Source: Budorcas taxicolor (taxonomy: Eukaryota > Chordata > Mammalia > Artiodactyla > Bovidae). Taken from it: a stretch of DNA of 64,000 nucleotides. Below the pieces are notes generated by a model that saw only the letters and a list, made by a program, of their open reading frames with translations, had not been told where the DNA came from and did no database searches. Location: positions 93,190,170-93,254,169 of the forward strand of contig NC_068910.1 in assembly GCF_023091745.1 (NCBI RefSeq). The letters run 5' to 3'. The number at the start of each line of letters is the position of its first letter. Position 1 is the stretch's first letter. This document shows positions 1 to 10,620 of this stretch, piece by piece. The position numbers and the translations under genes were made by a program.

Positions 1-841
1 AAGACCCATTTCCAAATACGATCTTTAGTGGGGACAGTTCAACTCATAACAACAATATTTCCATTCAGAAGAAGATTCTCAATAATAGCCTAGAGAATCA
101 TTAAAAGAATTAAGATATATCGAGTGGTGTACAGACCGAAACAAAGGCAAGCTGTTCTGCCTTAACTAGAACCTCTTAGTGAACTATGACTGCTTCCATT
201 AGAGCTCCTTGGATAGTAAAAACTGCTTATAGAGAGATTAAAAGCATGGTTCTCACTTCTAATGGGCCAAAATATTCATGGCTAAGCATGTTTTTAAAAG
301 AGTTATATGGTTTTTGGATTAAAATAAAGTGCCTTGAAGATTTTTAACTTTTTGAAAGAACTTTACTGGCAAAATCAAAGTCAGCCTAGAATAAAGCAGA
401 ATGAGATTAAAATAAGGACTCTAGAACCCAAATTTTTACATAAGAAGTGTGTTGAGAAAGCTGTTTCATTGCCAAAAAGGAAATAATATTCAAAACTATT
501 TTCAAATACAACCAAGCAGGATAATTAAAGAAAGTTCCAGAATACTAATAGTGTGTGAAGCAAAATGAACTACGGAACCACTACTAAAAGGTCTAAAGAA
601 AGTATGTTTTTTAAAATCCAAGGTAGAGAGATCTGATAACATTTTCTCACTGAGATTTTGGACTTGCCATGAATCAGTGACTGCTATGCTTCCCTGCTGT
701 TTCCTTCTCCAAAATTAGCTGTTCATTACTATCTCTCTCCTGTTTTAGCATTATATGATAGATGCTTGGTACTTAGATATAACTTGCTTCTTTATATTAT
801 AGGTCTTCATTTTAAAATAAATACTTTATTTTATTTTTTTA
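1..841. other. Anonymous AT-rich sequence
   Basis: No gene, RNA or repeat family is recognised here. The sequence is AT-rich with stop codons in every frame and has the look of unique mammalian intergenic or intronic DNA. Confidence 0.5.
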
Positions 842-915
842 GACAGCTTTTTTTAAATTTATTTATTTTTTATTTTTACTTTACAATATTACATTGGTTT
901 TGAATCATGTAGATC
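842..915 (-). mobile_element. L1 (bovine type) 3' end fragment
   Basis: An A/T run followed by a 'ttacaatattacattggttttg' type tail is the reverse complement of the 3' end common in ruminant L1 copies. A second fragment of the same kind lies at about 8995-9090. Only the terminal portion is present, with no coding sequence. The family name comes from memory of bovine L1 3' ends. Confidence 0.45.
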
Positions 916-1128
916 ATATAGATCATGAAATACTGGATTTCAAGTTTATGTATTTGGATGAGACTTCTAGCATTTATGGAATACAGTCAATGAACATTGC
1001 AATTCACATGGAAGTAAATAAGGAAAACACAACAATGAAGCAGATGATATCATTCTGAAAAAAAATTCACTTCTTTTCCTTAATATTTCCTGGAGGCAAA
1101 ATACATTTCCCCCATCAAACCCCAGACC

Positions 1129-1362
1129 TGGGCTTTCCAAGCACAGGATAAAGTATCCCCCTGCCAATGCAGGAGACATAGGAGACACATTTTCCATTCC
1201 AAGGTCAGGAATATCCCCTGGACTAGGAAAAGACAACCTACTTCAGTATTCTTGCCTGGAAAATCCCATAGACAGAGGAGTTTGTTGGGCTGCTCCCAAT
1301 ACAGGCTCATAAAGGGTGAGGGACTGAGCGCGCGTGCACACACACACACACACACACACGCA
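1129..1362 (+). mobile_element. Bov-tA SINE, diverged, with (CA)n tail
   Basis: The element starts with a degenerate tRNA-like head (gggctttcc), followed by 'cctgccaatgcaggagac', 'cagtattcttgcctgg' and 'aatcccatagacagaggag', all in Bov-tA order. The expected 3' end is replaced by a CA microsatellite at 1336-1359. Divergence is high, so the copy is old. Confidence 0.7.
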
Positions 1363-1478
1363 GCCCAGTCACCCCTCAGTTTGAGACTTCCTCATGTGAT
1401 TTACCTTGCCAAACAGGACACAGAAGAGGCTTCAGTATCTTACTGGAGTTCTGTTTTCTCTCTTGTACTTTGGGGGTG

Positions 1479-1632
1479 GCAGAGGATGAGATGGTTAAAT
1501 AGCATCACCCACTCGATAGACATGAATTTAAGCAAACTCCAGGAGATAGTGAAGGACAAGGAAGCCTGCCATGCTGCAGTCCACAGGGTTGCAAAGAGCT
1601 GGACACAACTTACAGACTGAACAACAACTTTT
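1479..1632 (+). mobile_element. BovB LINE 3' fragment
   Basis: This is the extreme 3' coding end and tail of BovB. Translated, it gives the typical terminal block seen in other copies here (MRWL..ITHSIDMNLSKLQEIVKDKEACHAAVHRVAKS..), then 'gactgaacaacaa'. It is strongly 5' truncated and not functional. Confidence 0.85.
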
Positions 1633-2770
1633 CCCATTGCCACAGAAAAGCCTTCCTTGAGTAGCTGCTGCTCTTTTCTCCTTAATTCCCCAAGTGAACA
1701 CACTTGAAGCAAACTTGAGCCTGGCCATGCGGTAGCCCGGAGGAGCCAAAACCAGTCAGATGCACTTCCTGAAATTGAATTGCCCTGTGAACATCAACCT
1801 CTATCAGCTGAGCCCTAACCAGCTATGACACCTGCAAACCAGCCCAGAAGAGGTCAGTGAAGCTGCATTTGCTGACTGGATTCTATGGTTGCTTGTTATT
1901 CAGCTTTATGTAGCAATATCTAACCAATGCTTTCTCAGCTGCAAAGAAATACGGTAGTGAAGTATATACCTACTCTGCTATATTAAGTACTGATGAACTA
2001 TTCTTTTTTCTTTCTCTTTTATTCATATAACTTTTGCTATTATATATTTTTAAAATTCACACGAGTAAGTTAACATTTGTGATTTATTTTTTGTTTTGCT
2101 TGTTTTCTTTTAAATCAACTAATGATTTCTCATCTAAAATAAGATCCTGAGTTGTTAATTATTATTATATTACTTTCTCCTATATTTATTTTAAAATATT
2201 ATGATGTCACTCTGGAAAGTGAATGGATTGAGGATATTATGATCCTTCTTTCTTATGCACCTATACTTGAATTTTAATCAGTTAATTAATTTCTTTTAAC
2301 ATTCCTTTTCATGTCCTCCTATTTATGGCCATAAGTCACGAATACTAAAAGTACCAATGTGTCTTTTGCATGGAAATCTTCTGAATTGTTTCTTATACAA
2401 ATGCTAGGCAACACCAGAGCTTCTCTCCTTCACTGTGTAAAAGGAAGGATACTAAAAATATTTAGGTATATTTAAACTTCTCTAAATTTTAATTAGTTCA
2501 ATCATGTTTTAAGAGCTATCCTATTTTTCAAATATACAATAATATAGGAAATTGGTTGAGTCAGAAAGTTAGGATTACTCTGTTCTAGCTTAATTTTATA
2601 AGGTCAAAGTTTCTTAATATAAATGGATTTTGCTTGTTGTTTACATGTTCTTGGATTAATAGAGTCATATATTTTGCATATCTATGTGCAAATTTTCACA
2701 CAATGACCACTAATAATTTGACTTAAGTATTTTATTGCTGACTTAAAAACCCTTTCCTAATTTTGAGGCT
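1633..2770. other. Anonymous AT-rich sequence
   Basis: No feature is recognised. Long runs of A and T occur, with no coding potential in any frame. Confidence 0.5.
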
Positions 2771-2990
2771 TGAAAGTGAAAGTGAAGTTGCTCAGTAGTG
2801 CCAGACTCTTTGTGACTCCACAAACTGAGTGTAGCCTACTAGGCTACTCCATCCATGGGATTTTCTAGGCAGGAATATCTGGAGTGGGTTGCCATTTCCT
2901 TCTCCAGAGGATCTTCCCGACCCAGGGATTGAACCCGGATCTCCTACATTGTAGGCAGACAGTTTACCATCTGAGCCACCAGGGAAGTCC
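2771..2990 (-). mobile_element. Bov-tA SINE
   Basis: Reverse complement of a full Bov-tA. It begins with the (gtgaaa)n tail, passes 'ccatttccttctccag' and 'gatcttcccgacccagggattgaacccg', and ends with the tRNA-like head 'gagccaccagggaagtcc'. The stretch 'gggattgaaccc' is the inverted B box of the tRNA-Glu-derived promoter. Confidence 0.93.
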
Positions 2991-3013
2991 TCAAAATGAA
3001 TTTGTTTTGTTTA

Positions 3014-3095
3014 TTATTTGGCCATACCATGTGCAGGTGGGATCTTAGTTCCCTGATCAGGGATCAAACCCATGGCCCCTGCAGAGCAAAATAGG
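3014..3095 (-). mobile_element. CHR-type tRNA-derived SINE fragment
   Basis: The motif 'ttggccataccatgtgcaggtgggatcttagttccctgatcagggatcaaaccc' (in part) is the tRNA-like head region of the older cetartiodactyl CHR SINEs in reverse orientation. It sits directly beside a Bov-tA of the same orientation. The tail is not recognisable. The family name is from memory. Confidence 0.6.
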
Positions 3096-3196
3096 AAGTC
3101 TTATTATATAGCTCACCATTTTTTCAGGTCAAACTGAAAGGCCCTAGAGGTTTCTCAATGCCTTCACAGTCTACAATAATTCCTTAAACTCAGGAT

Positions 3197-3872
3197 CAGT
3201 TCAGTTCAGCCGCTCAGTCGTGTCCGACTCTTTTTGACCCCGTTGACTATAGCATGCCAGGCTTCTCTGTCCATCACCAACTCCCAGAGCTTGCTCAAAC
3301 TCATGTCCATTGAGTCGGTCATGTCATCCAAACATCTCATCCTCTGTCATCCCCTTCTCCTCCTGCCTTTGAGCTTTCCCAGCATCAGGTCTTTTCCAGT
3401 GAGTCAGCTCTTCGAATCAGGTGGACAAAGTATTGGAATTTCAGCTTCAGCATTTGACCTTCCAATGAATATTCAGGACTGATTTCCTTTAGGATTGACT
3501 GGTTTGATCTCCTTGTAGTCCAAGGGACTCTAAAGAGTCTTCTCCAACACCACAGTTCAAAGGCATCAATTCTTCGGTGCTCAGCACTTTTTATGATCCA
3601 ACTCTCACATCAGTACATGACTACTGGAAAAACCATAGATTTGACTATACGCACCTTTGTCGGCAAAATAGTGACTCTGCTTTTTAATATACTGTCTAGG
3701 TTTGTCATAGCTTTTCTTCCAAGGAGCAAGCATTTTTTTATTTCATGACTGCACTCACCATCTGCAGTGACTTTGGAGCCCAAGAAAATAAATATCTCAC
3801 TGTTTCTATTGTTTCCCCATCTATTTGCCATAAAGTAATGGGACTGGATGCCATGATCTTAGTGTTTTAAAT
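3197..3872 (-). mobile_element. BovB LINE, 5'-truncated
   Basis: It begins at the left with the inverted BovB 3' terminal repeat (cagttcagttcag..cgctcagtcgtgtccgactc). It then covers the C-terminal part of the polyprotein read on the minus strand. The stretch 3610-3831 still reads FIFLGSKVTADGECSHEIKK..LLLGRKAMTNLDSILKSR, the segment just after the reverse transcriptase core. The remainder is broken by stops. The copy stops before the RT active site, so it is a 5'-truncated relic. Confidence 0.93.
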
Positions 3873-4443
3873 GGCAAAAAGAACTCAGGATGATTATTAC
3901 TTTAGTTCTTAAAAAATACAGATAAATCCACATACTTCTGTAATATATTCAGTGAAGAATTCAACTTTTTTCTGTTCTAATAATCTTTGGTTCTGTAATA
4001 AATTTACTCAAGTATTAATGGTCACTTTCCACCCATATTTATCAGAGTGGAAAAGTTTGGTCTTTGGGGAGAAAACCTAGAGCCTCAGATAAAGAGTATA
4101 TAGAATTCTCAGATGATTTCACCATGAAATAACTTTCTGCAGTAAGCACTAATTAAAAGAACTTCAGAATATAAAATTGATAGAAAAATGTTAATTTTGC
4201 TTGCTTATCTTGAGAAGTTTTGAGTACTATTATTGGCATTTTGTATTACAGTAGTATCACATATTATCTTCATCCTTGTTCTGTCTGGGCTGGTTGTAAT
4301 ACAGAGATCTGACTCCAGTTGGAGCCATAAAATATCTACAAGTTAGTTTGTAAATAGTTTCAGCTATGAAATAGAATGTTCTGAGTCAGAATCACAGTAT
4401 GGTTTAGTATAAAATAGCATGCTCAATACTATGGGACTAGGTA
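3873..4443. other. Anonymous sequence
   Basis: No repeat or coding feature is recognised in this AT-rich stretch. Confidence 0.45.
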
Positions 4444-4865
4444 TCTAGTGGGCTGGAGTGATGCTTAATTTTATGTGTTAATTTGACATAGATCATGGTG
4501 TCCAGTTATTGAGTCAAACAACAGTCTAGATTTTGCTGTGAAGGTACTGTTTCTCTGTGATTAACATTAAAATCAAGGGCCATTGAGTCAAGTGGCTTAC
4601 TCTCCATAGTGTGGGCGGGACTTGTCCAACTGGTTGAAAGCCTTAAGAGCAAAGACTGAGGTTTACCCTAGGAGGAAGGTATTTGAACATAACTGAAACA
4701 CAGAAACATCCCCTAGGTTTCCTATCTGCCTGCTGTCCCCAAAAGAATTGGGAATCAAAATCACAACTTCAGTTCTTGAGTTTTCAGCTTGCTGGCTCGC
4801 CCTGATTTTGGACTTGACAGTCCCACAATCTGTGAAATAATTCCTTAAGATAAATTTTTCTTTCT

Positions 4866-4867
<2 letters not shown>

Positions 4868-4908
<41 letters not shown>
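4868..4908. repeat. (TA)n microsatellite
   Basis: About 20 uninterrupted TA units, followed by further interrupted TA/TG runs to about 5030. Confidence 0.97.
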
Positions 4909-4911
<3 letters not shown>

Positions 4912-5029
4912 ATATAGTAATAATTCCTTAAAATAAATCTTTCTAAACATATATATATATAAAATCTCTCTATATACACATATATATATAATATCTTAGC
5001 ATGCATTATATATATGTGTGTATATATAG

Positions 5030-5128
5030 TTCAGTTCAGTTCAGTTCAGTCGCTCAGTCGTGTCCGACTCTTTGCGACCCCATGAATCGCAGCACGCCAG
5101 GCTTCCCTGTCCATCACCATCTCTCGGA
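5030..5128 (-). mobile_element. BovB 3' terminal fragment
   Basis: The tail repeat (gttcagttcagttcagttcagtc) is followed by 'gctcagtcgtgtccgactctttgcgacccc' and 'gcacgccaggc'. Only about 100 bp of the BovB 3' end is present, an extreme 5' truncation. It lies within the TA-rich microsatellite, a favourable target for nicking. Confidence 0.9.
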
Positions 5129-5190
5129 GTTAGATAGCTAGATATCCTACTGGTTCTGTTTCTCCGGAGCACCCTGACTAATAAAGCCAG

Positions 5191-5985
5191 TAACCAGGAC
5201 AGACTGCATTTTAATAATGTAAAAGGAGAGTTTGGCTCTAAAGATACCCACATGTGTAAGTCATTACAGAGTTCTAGGTAAACTCAGAGCAGTGAGTGCC
5301 GCGATCCATTCAGGCTCACTCTATCCTTTCTCTCTACGCTATATGATTATGTGCTCTTACCATTATATACCAATTCAGTTAGAACTCTTTATCATTTTAG
5401 CATTACTATCTTCTGCATTTAAGCTTTTGAATCTAGTAGGTTATCAAATGATTAGAGTTGCTCTTACTAAATTTATACAACTAAAGTTTGTGTAAATTTA
5501 CACAACCAGGGACAATGCAACTAGCGACAATATAGTCAAAGAAATAGCCAACAGTCCCACAGGATTCTAACAGTGGAAAATACTGATACTATTACCACAC
5601 TCTATTTTGTAGCTACGGTTCTATTTAATAGATGTTTGCAGAGGAACCTAGAGGAAATAGAGACTTCTGTCATTATGCTCACAAGATGTCTCAGTCTTCC
5701 AGCAGCCATACTTTACTCCTCCTTTCTATATCCAAATCTCAGGAGGGGCCCGGTGCAGCCAAGCTTCAAGATAATTTGGAAAATGTACTTCTTGCTTTTT
5801 ACTTCTTTTTATTTTAAAAATATCTATCTTCCTCTTTTATGTTTAAAATATCTATTGATATTTTATTGATACCTAGAAGAAAGGAAACTGGAAGACTGTT
5901 GAGTGGGTGTTGAATTAGAGCAACCAGGAGAGTGGACTCTGTTTGCCTTCTTGACTTGAATTTGCACAAACCTTTTCACATTTAC
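5191..5985. other. Anonymous sequence
   Basis: Nothing is recognised. Two overlapping reading frames of 61-98 codons at 5573-5869 lack domain features and are taken as chance. Confidence 0.5.
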
Positions 5986-6204
5986 AGCTTCCCTGGTGGC
6001 TCATGGTAAAGCGTCTGCCCGCAATGCGGGAGACCCAGGTTCGATCCCTGGGTGGGGAAGATCCTGTGGAGAAGGATATGGTAACCCACTCCAGTACTCT
6101 TGCCTGGAAAATTTCATGGACTGAGGAGCCTGATAGGTTATAGTCTATGGGGTCCCAAAGAGTTAGACATGGCTAAGTGACTTCACTTTCACTTTCACTT
6201 TTCA
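5986..6204 (+). mobile_element. Bov-tA SINE, near-consensus
   Basis: The head 'cttccctggtggctcatgg' and an intact-looking B box 'ggttcgatccc' near 6040 show the tRNA-Glu-derived RNA polymerase III promoter. The body runs through 'cttgcctggaaaat' and ends in 'cacttcactttcactttcac'. It is one of the better preserved copies. Confidence 0.95.
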
Positions 6205-6239
6205 TACTAACACTTAAGAAAGAATGCTAACAATAGTAT

Positions 6240-6720
6240 AATCCTACCTAATATGAAGTATGAATATTTTGTAGACTGTCCATCAGTTTTGGTTTGCATG
6301 GTATTTTCTATAGATATTTTCTCATGGTTATATTGATGTTACATAATTTTATAAAAATAACTCAGAATTAATGTGCTCTTCTCAATAAATCAGATCAAAG
6401 GGTGCTTTCTATTCAGATGTCTCATTATGAGCTATTTTAACCTTAATTGTATGGTTAAGGTGCCCTCTGGTAGGTTTCTCCACTGTCGAGTAATTTTCTC
6501 TTTGTAATTAATCAATGTTTTGAGGAAGATATATCTTTTTGAAATACATAAATATTGTATTTCTTCTTAAATTTTTACTCACTGAGTTTTAGCACACATC
6601 AGTAGGTTTCCTGTAGCAATTATTACTGTGTTGTCATCCATTGTTTTTTACCATTCTGGTTGGCAGTACTAAATGACCTGCTATTTGAGGGTTTTTGAGG
6701 ATTGAGGGTTAAGGACGTAT
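6240..6720. mobile_element. Probable ancient L1 3'-region relic
   Basis: The stretch around 'gtgccctctggtaggtttctccactgt', 'tttgtaattaatcaat' and 'gagttttagcacacat' resembles an old mammalian L1 3' segment from memory. No coding motif remains and the orientation is not assigned. Confidence 0.35.
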
Positions 6721-8164
6721 CCTGCCTTGCACATATTTTGTGGCATCATTCCTATCTTCCTTTGTAACTAAAATTAGTCACCTCATCCAAGTAAAAATAA
6801 AACCTATTTTTCTACTGATATGGTGATATGAGGAGTCCAAAAAGTCATATGCATACAGTACAATAAAACTATTGCTGTACTTCTTGGTAGAAAAAGGCTT
6901 TTTGCTTCTGAGAACTTAAATCATAAGATCATATAGTTCTGGGATGGCAAACATTTGCTGGTAACTCATCTGGAATAGCTCCCAGACTATATATTTTGTT
7001 AATGAGAGAAAGAGCATCATATATTGGCCACTAATTCAAAGCAGGTTCTGTATCCTGTAGGTAGGCTCCACAACCCTGCAGGGCATAGGCTTACAGATGA
7101 TGCCATAACTGAGGTTTCACAGGCCATTCCACTACTTTGTAAGGTCAACTGCTTCTGATAATGTGGCACATGCAATAATGATGGAACATATAAATGTCAG
7201 AGCAAAGATACCAATATTAAGCTGAATACAAAACTGAAGATTGTAGCATTGAATAATCTACTGATGATGATGCTGATGCATAGCAGTCTTTTGGATGATT
7301 TGAAAGTCCACTGTCATCAATTCATTACACCTGGTATACCACAAGGCTTTTGCCACATTGATAACTAGACATTTGTTGAGCACATCCAGAACCAATATTT
7401 CTGGTACCAAATCTACATATCCATGAGCTCACTGAGCAAACCCTGGGGAGTCTGGGGAAAGAGGCAGATTATATTGTCAGCTGATTCAAATGCCATGTGG
7501 AGGGAGCATTCTCATTTTACACAAATATTCTCAAGGCCTGGTTCCACTGTGAGAGGTACATCTTTATATTTCTTGATGTATCTGTCACTTTGTCACTGAA
7601 AGTTCTATCTTTTCTTTAAAAATCTTGTTAATGTAGCAAAACAGATAGCCACTACTTATTAGTCAGCATAGATTATAATTCCTGTCTGTGCCCCTTTAAG
7701 TCAATATAGATTCTGTGTACAGTTCCTAGTTCTATTCAGGAAGAGTTTTACTTATTTACAGTCCATCTGGGTCACCATAAAACAGTGCTATTTTAGCTCA
7801 TGTCAGCATATTAGTTCTTAAAACAATCTGTAAACCACTCTTGATTTTTTCTCATTCATTCATTGTGTAAAAATAACTGCTATGATAAGAATTCAGATGC
7901 TAGTGCAGCAAGCATATTCACATTAAGAATCCATATGTTAATACAACTTAATTATAATTTTTCAGCCTTCTTGAACCAGGATATATTTGCTGCTGGCCAT
8001 GCCTGCTTCATGGGTTGGTAGTAAGAAAGCACCCACTTCAAGAAGAACAGCTCAAATTAAATGGCTACTTTATATTACATGTTTAAGTGTCTCTGGCATG
8101 ACCCAATACCAAACCTTGACCTCCATCTCAGAAGTAGAATAATTATTTACCAAGGAAGGCATAG
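6721..8164. other. Anonymous sequence, possibly an old element
   Basis: No reading frame or family is identified. Around 7020-7560 the base composition is less AT-rich than the surroundings and could be a degraded retroviral interior, but I found no pol or gag motif to support that. Confidence 0.35.
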
Positions 8165-8410
8165 CTTGGTGATAAAATAAATAAGTCATGGGAATGTAAT
8201 ATACATAAATGTGACTATAGTTAATAATACTGTGGTGCATATTTGGAAGTTGCTAAGAGAGTAAATCTTATAAGTTTTCATTACAAGCAATACAAAATTT
8301 TGTTAACTATGTATGGTAACAAATATTAACCTGACTTATTGTGGTGATCATTTCTCAATAGATACAAATATTTAAACATTATGTTTTATACCTGAAACTA
8401 ATACATTATA
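8165..8410 (+). mobile_element. Ancient L1 (L1M-type) 3' UTR
   Basis: Key strings are 'gggaatgtaatatacataaatgtgactatagttaata', 'ttattgtggtgatcatttctcaat' and 'cctgaaactaata', in the order typical of the 3' UTR of old mammalian L1 elements. It has no coding sequence. Confidence 0.6.
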
Positions 8411-8552
8411 TGTAAACTAAAACTCATTTTAAAATAAAAAGAATAAAGCATGACTTCATCTCAAACTCAAATTGTCCGTATTGTAAACTAAAACTCATTT
8501 TAAAATAAAAAGAATAAAGCATGACTTCATATCAAACTCAAATTGTCCATAT
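8411..8552. repeat. 71-bp tandem duplication
   Basis: The unit 8411-8481 is repeated at 8482-8552 with about two substitutions (atctc/atatc and ccgtat/ccatat). Both copies start 'tgtaaactaaaactcatt'. It abuts the 3' end of the L1M relic. The low divergence implies a much younger event than the relic itself. Confidence 0.93.
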
Positions 8553-8994
8553 TGTAACTACTCTATGTAGGTTTCCACCTGAGCTATAGAGCACAATTGT
8601 TGCTATTCAGTTGCTAAGCCATGTTAGACTCTGTAACCCCATGAACTGCATTACCCCAGGCTTCTCTGTCCTTAACTATCTTCCTGAGTTTGCTCAAACT
8701 CATATCCATTGAGACAGTTATGCCATCCAACCATCTCATCCACTGTAGCCTTCTTCTCTTGCCCTCAATCATTCCCAGCATCGGAGTTTTTTCCAAATGA
8801 GTCAGCCCTTGGCATATGGTAGCCAAAGTATGAGTTTCAGCTTCAGCACCAGTCCTTCCAAAGAATATTCAGGTTGATTTCCTTTAAGACTGACTGCTTT
8901 GATCTCCTTGCTGTCTGAGGGACTCTCAACAGTCTTCTTCAGGACCATAATTCAAAAGCATCAGTCTTTGCCACTTAACTTTCTTTTTTGTCTT

Positions 8995-9090
8995 TAGTTT
9001 ACTTTTATTTTATTTTTTTAATATAAATTTATTTATTTTAATTGGAGGTTAATTAGTTTACAATATTGTATTGGTTTTGCCATACGTCAA
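8995..9090 (-). mobile_element. L1 3' end inserted in BovB
   Basis: 'ttaatataaatttatttattttaattggagg..tttacaatattgtattggttttgccatac' is a reverse-oriented ruminant L1 3' end. BovB sequence is found on both sides ('ccacttaactttctt' before, 'atggtccaactctcac' after), so the L1 fragment inserted into the BovB. Confidence 0.7.
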
Positions 9091-9325
9091 TGGTCCAACT
9101 CTCACATCTGTTCGTGACTACAGGAAAAAAATATAGCTTTGACTATATGGACCGTTGTGGGCAAAGTGATGTCTCTGCTTTTTAATATGCTGTTTAGGTT
9201 TGACATAGCTTTCCTTCCCAAGAGCAAACATCTTAAATTTCACAGCTTCAGTCACCATCTGTAGTGATTTTGGAGTCCAAGAAAATAACATCTATTCCTA
9301 CTCCTACTTTTTCCCCTTCTATTGG

Positions 9326-10118
9326 TCATAAAGTGATGGGATGGGATGCCATGATCTCAGTTTTTAGACTGTTGAGTTTTGAGCCAGCTTTTTCACTCTC
9401 TTCTTTCACCCTCATCAAGAGGCTCTTTAGTTCCTCTTCACTTTCTGCCATTAGAGTGGTGTCATCTGCATATTTGAGGTTGTTGATATTTCTCCTGGCA
9501 ACCTTCATGCCATCTTGTGAGTCATCCAGCCCTGCATTTCTCATGATATACTCTGCATAGAAGTTAAATAAGCAGGGTGACAATATGCAATCTTGTCATA
9601 CTCCTTTCTCAATTTTGAACCAGTCCGTTGTTTCATGTCCAGTTCTAACAGTTGCTTTCTGTCCTGCATACAGGTTTCTCAGGAAACAGGTAAGGTGGCC
9701 TGCTGCTATTCCCATCTCTTTAAGAATTTTCCACAGTTTGTTATTATCCACACATTCAAAGGCTTTGGCATAGTTAATGAAGCAGAAGCAGAAAAAAATT
9801 CAGATATTTTTTGAATGTCCTTGCCTTTTCTGTGATCCAACGGATGTTAGCAATTTGATTTCTGGTTCCTCTGCCTTTTCTAAATCCAGCTTGTACATTT
9901 GGAAGTCTGCTGTCCACATGACGCTGAAAGATTTTGAGCATAATCTTGCTAGCACATGAAATGAGTGCAATTGAAATGTAATTTGAATATTCTTTGGCAT
10001 TGCCTTTCTTTGGGATTGGAATAAAACCTAACCTTTTCCAGGCCTGTGGCCACTGTTGAGTTTTCCAAATTTGCTGACATACTGAGTGTAGCACTTTAAC
10101 AGCATCATCTTTTAGCAT
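9326..10118 (-). pseudogene. BovB reverse transcriptase remnant
   Basis: Two open segments remain. At 9774-10118 is the thumb-proximal N-terminal part (LKDDAVKVLHSVCQQIWKTQQWPQAWK..GFIPIPKKGN..). At 9326-9583 is the catalytic palm, with MSPCLFNFYAEYIM and the YADD active-site box (NLKYADDTTLMAESEEELKSLL). The catalytic motif is intact in itself, but the intervening sequence is frameshifted and the enzyme cannot be made. In live BovB this domain does target-primed reverse transcription of LINE and SINE RNA. Confidence 0.88.
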
Positions 10119-10137
10119 AATAAGTTACTCATATATG

Positions 10138-10302
10138 GGCTTCCCAGGTGGTGTTAGTAGTAAACTAATCCAAGCAAGAATACTGGAGTGGGTTGCTGTT
10201 CCTCCTCCAGGGAATCTTCCCAACCCAGGGATTGAAACTGTGTCTCCTGTACTCTGGCATTGTGGTCACATGCTTTACCCATTGAGCCACTGAAGCCTTT
10301 TA
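10138..10302 (-). mobile_element. Bov-tA SINE fragments (mixed orientation)
   Basis: Positions 10138-10165 look like a forward Bov-tA head (gggcttcccaggtggtgttagtag). They are joined to a reverse Bov-tA (10175-10302) running from 'aagcaagaatactggagtgg' to 'gagccactgaagcc'. The two parts cannot be one simple insertion. Confidence 0.7.
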
Positions 10303-10319
10303 CTAACCATAGGTAAGAT

Positions 10320-10620
10320 AAATGTTATAGCTACAAAAGGCCCCAAACTCTTTCTGTCCTTGGAGCTCTCAACCCAGGGATTCCCCAACTTACCGTTGAT
10401 CTGCATGACCTGACAAATAAACCTGCTCTAAACTTCCGCTTCCTCCTGTGGAGGTCCCTTCCGGGGACCTATATCCCTTCTAGATTGTGACCTCTAGCTT
10501 CTATCTCTGGAAGGTCTCTTATTCAGGGACTTCCACTTTCATAAACCCCTGTCCATCACCGTTTAATAAAGCTTATTGTATGTTGCTTCCTCTTGAGGTC
10601 CTTTTTTTCCAGAGCAATTT
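10320..10620 (+). mobile_element. Possible LTR (R-U5 type) fragment
   Basis: A less AT-rich block carries 'gacctgacaaataaacctgc' and a second poly(A) signal 'tttaataaagc' near 10564, with pyrimidine-rich text between. This resembles the 3' half of a mammalian endogenous retrovirus LTR. No family is assigned and no boundary or duplication was found. Confidence 0.35.

Larger units (their letters stand above)
4444..5190 (+). repeat. Ancient mammalian interspersed repeat split by a microsatellite and a BovB insertion
   Basis: The left part (4444-4860, 'ttaattttatgtgttaatttg' onward) and the right part (5129-5190, 'tcctactggttctgtttctcc' to 'ccctgactaata') belong to one known old mammalian element, whose family name I cannot assign. 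Between them lie a TA microsatellite, a partial duplication of the 'taattccttaa.ataaat' segment (4842-4860 and 4919-4942), and an inserted BovB tail at 5030-5128. The element is non-coding. Confidence 0.5.
8597..10118 (-). mobile_element. BovB LINE, long decayed copy
   Basis: It covers, on the minus strand, the 3' tail (left) through the C-terminal region to the upstream part of the reverse transcriptase at 10118. A short L1 3' fragment (about 8995-9090) interrupts it. The tail is the older 'ttgctattcagttgctaagcc' variant, not the 'cagttcagttcag' type. Multiple stops and frameshifts show it is dead. The 5' half, including the endonuclease, is absent. Confidence 0.92.

Noticed and set aside
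5573..5869. 98-codon plus-strand frame
   Set aside because: No domain, T-rich hydrophobic tail, no conserved context. Treated as chance.
6000..6060. tRNA-like A and B boxes
   Set aside because: They belong to a Bov-tA SINE and not to a functional tRNA gene. No cloverleaf 3' half follows.
7020..8050. Possible ERVL interior on the minus strand
   Set aside because: A partial reverse-strand reading gave no pol or gag motif. Left as anonymous.
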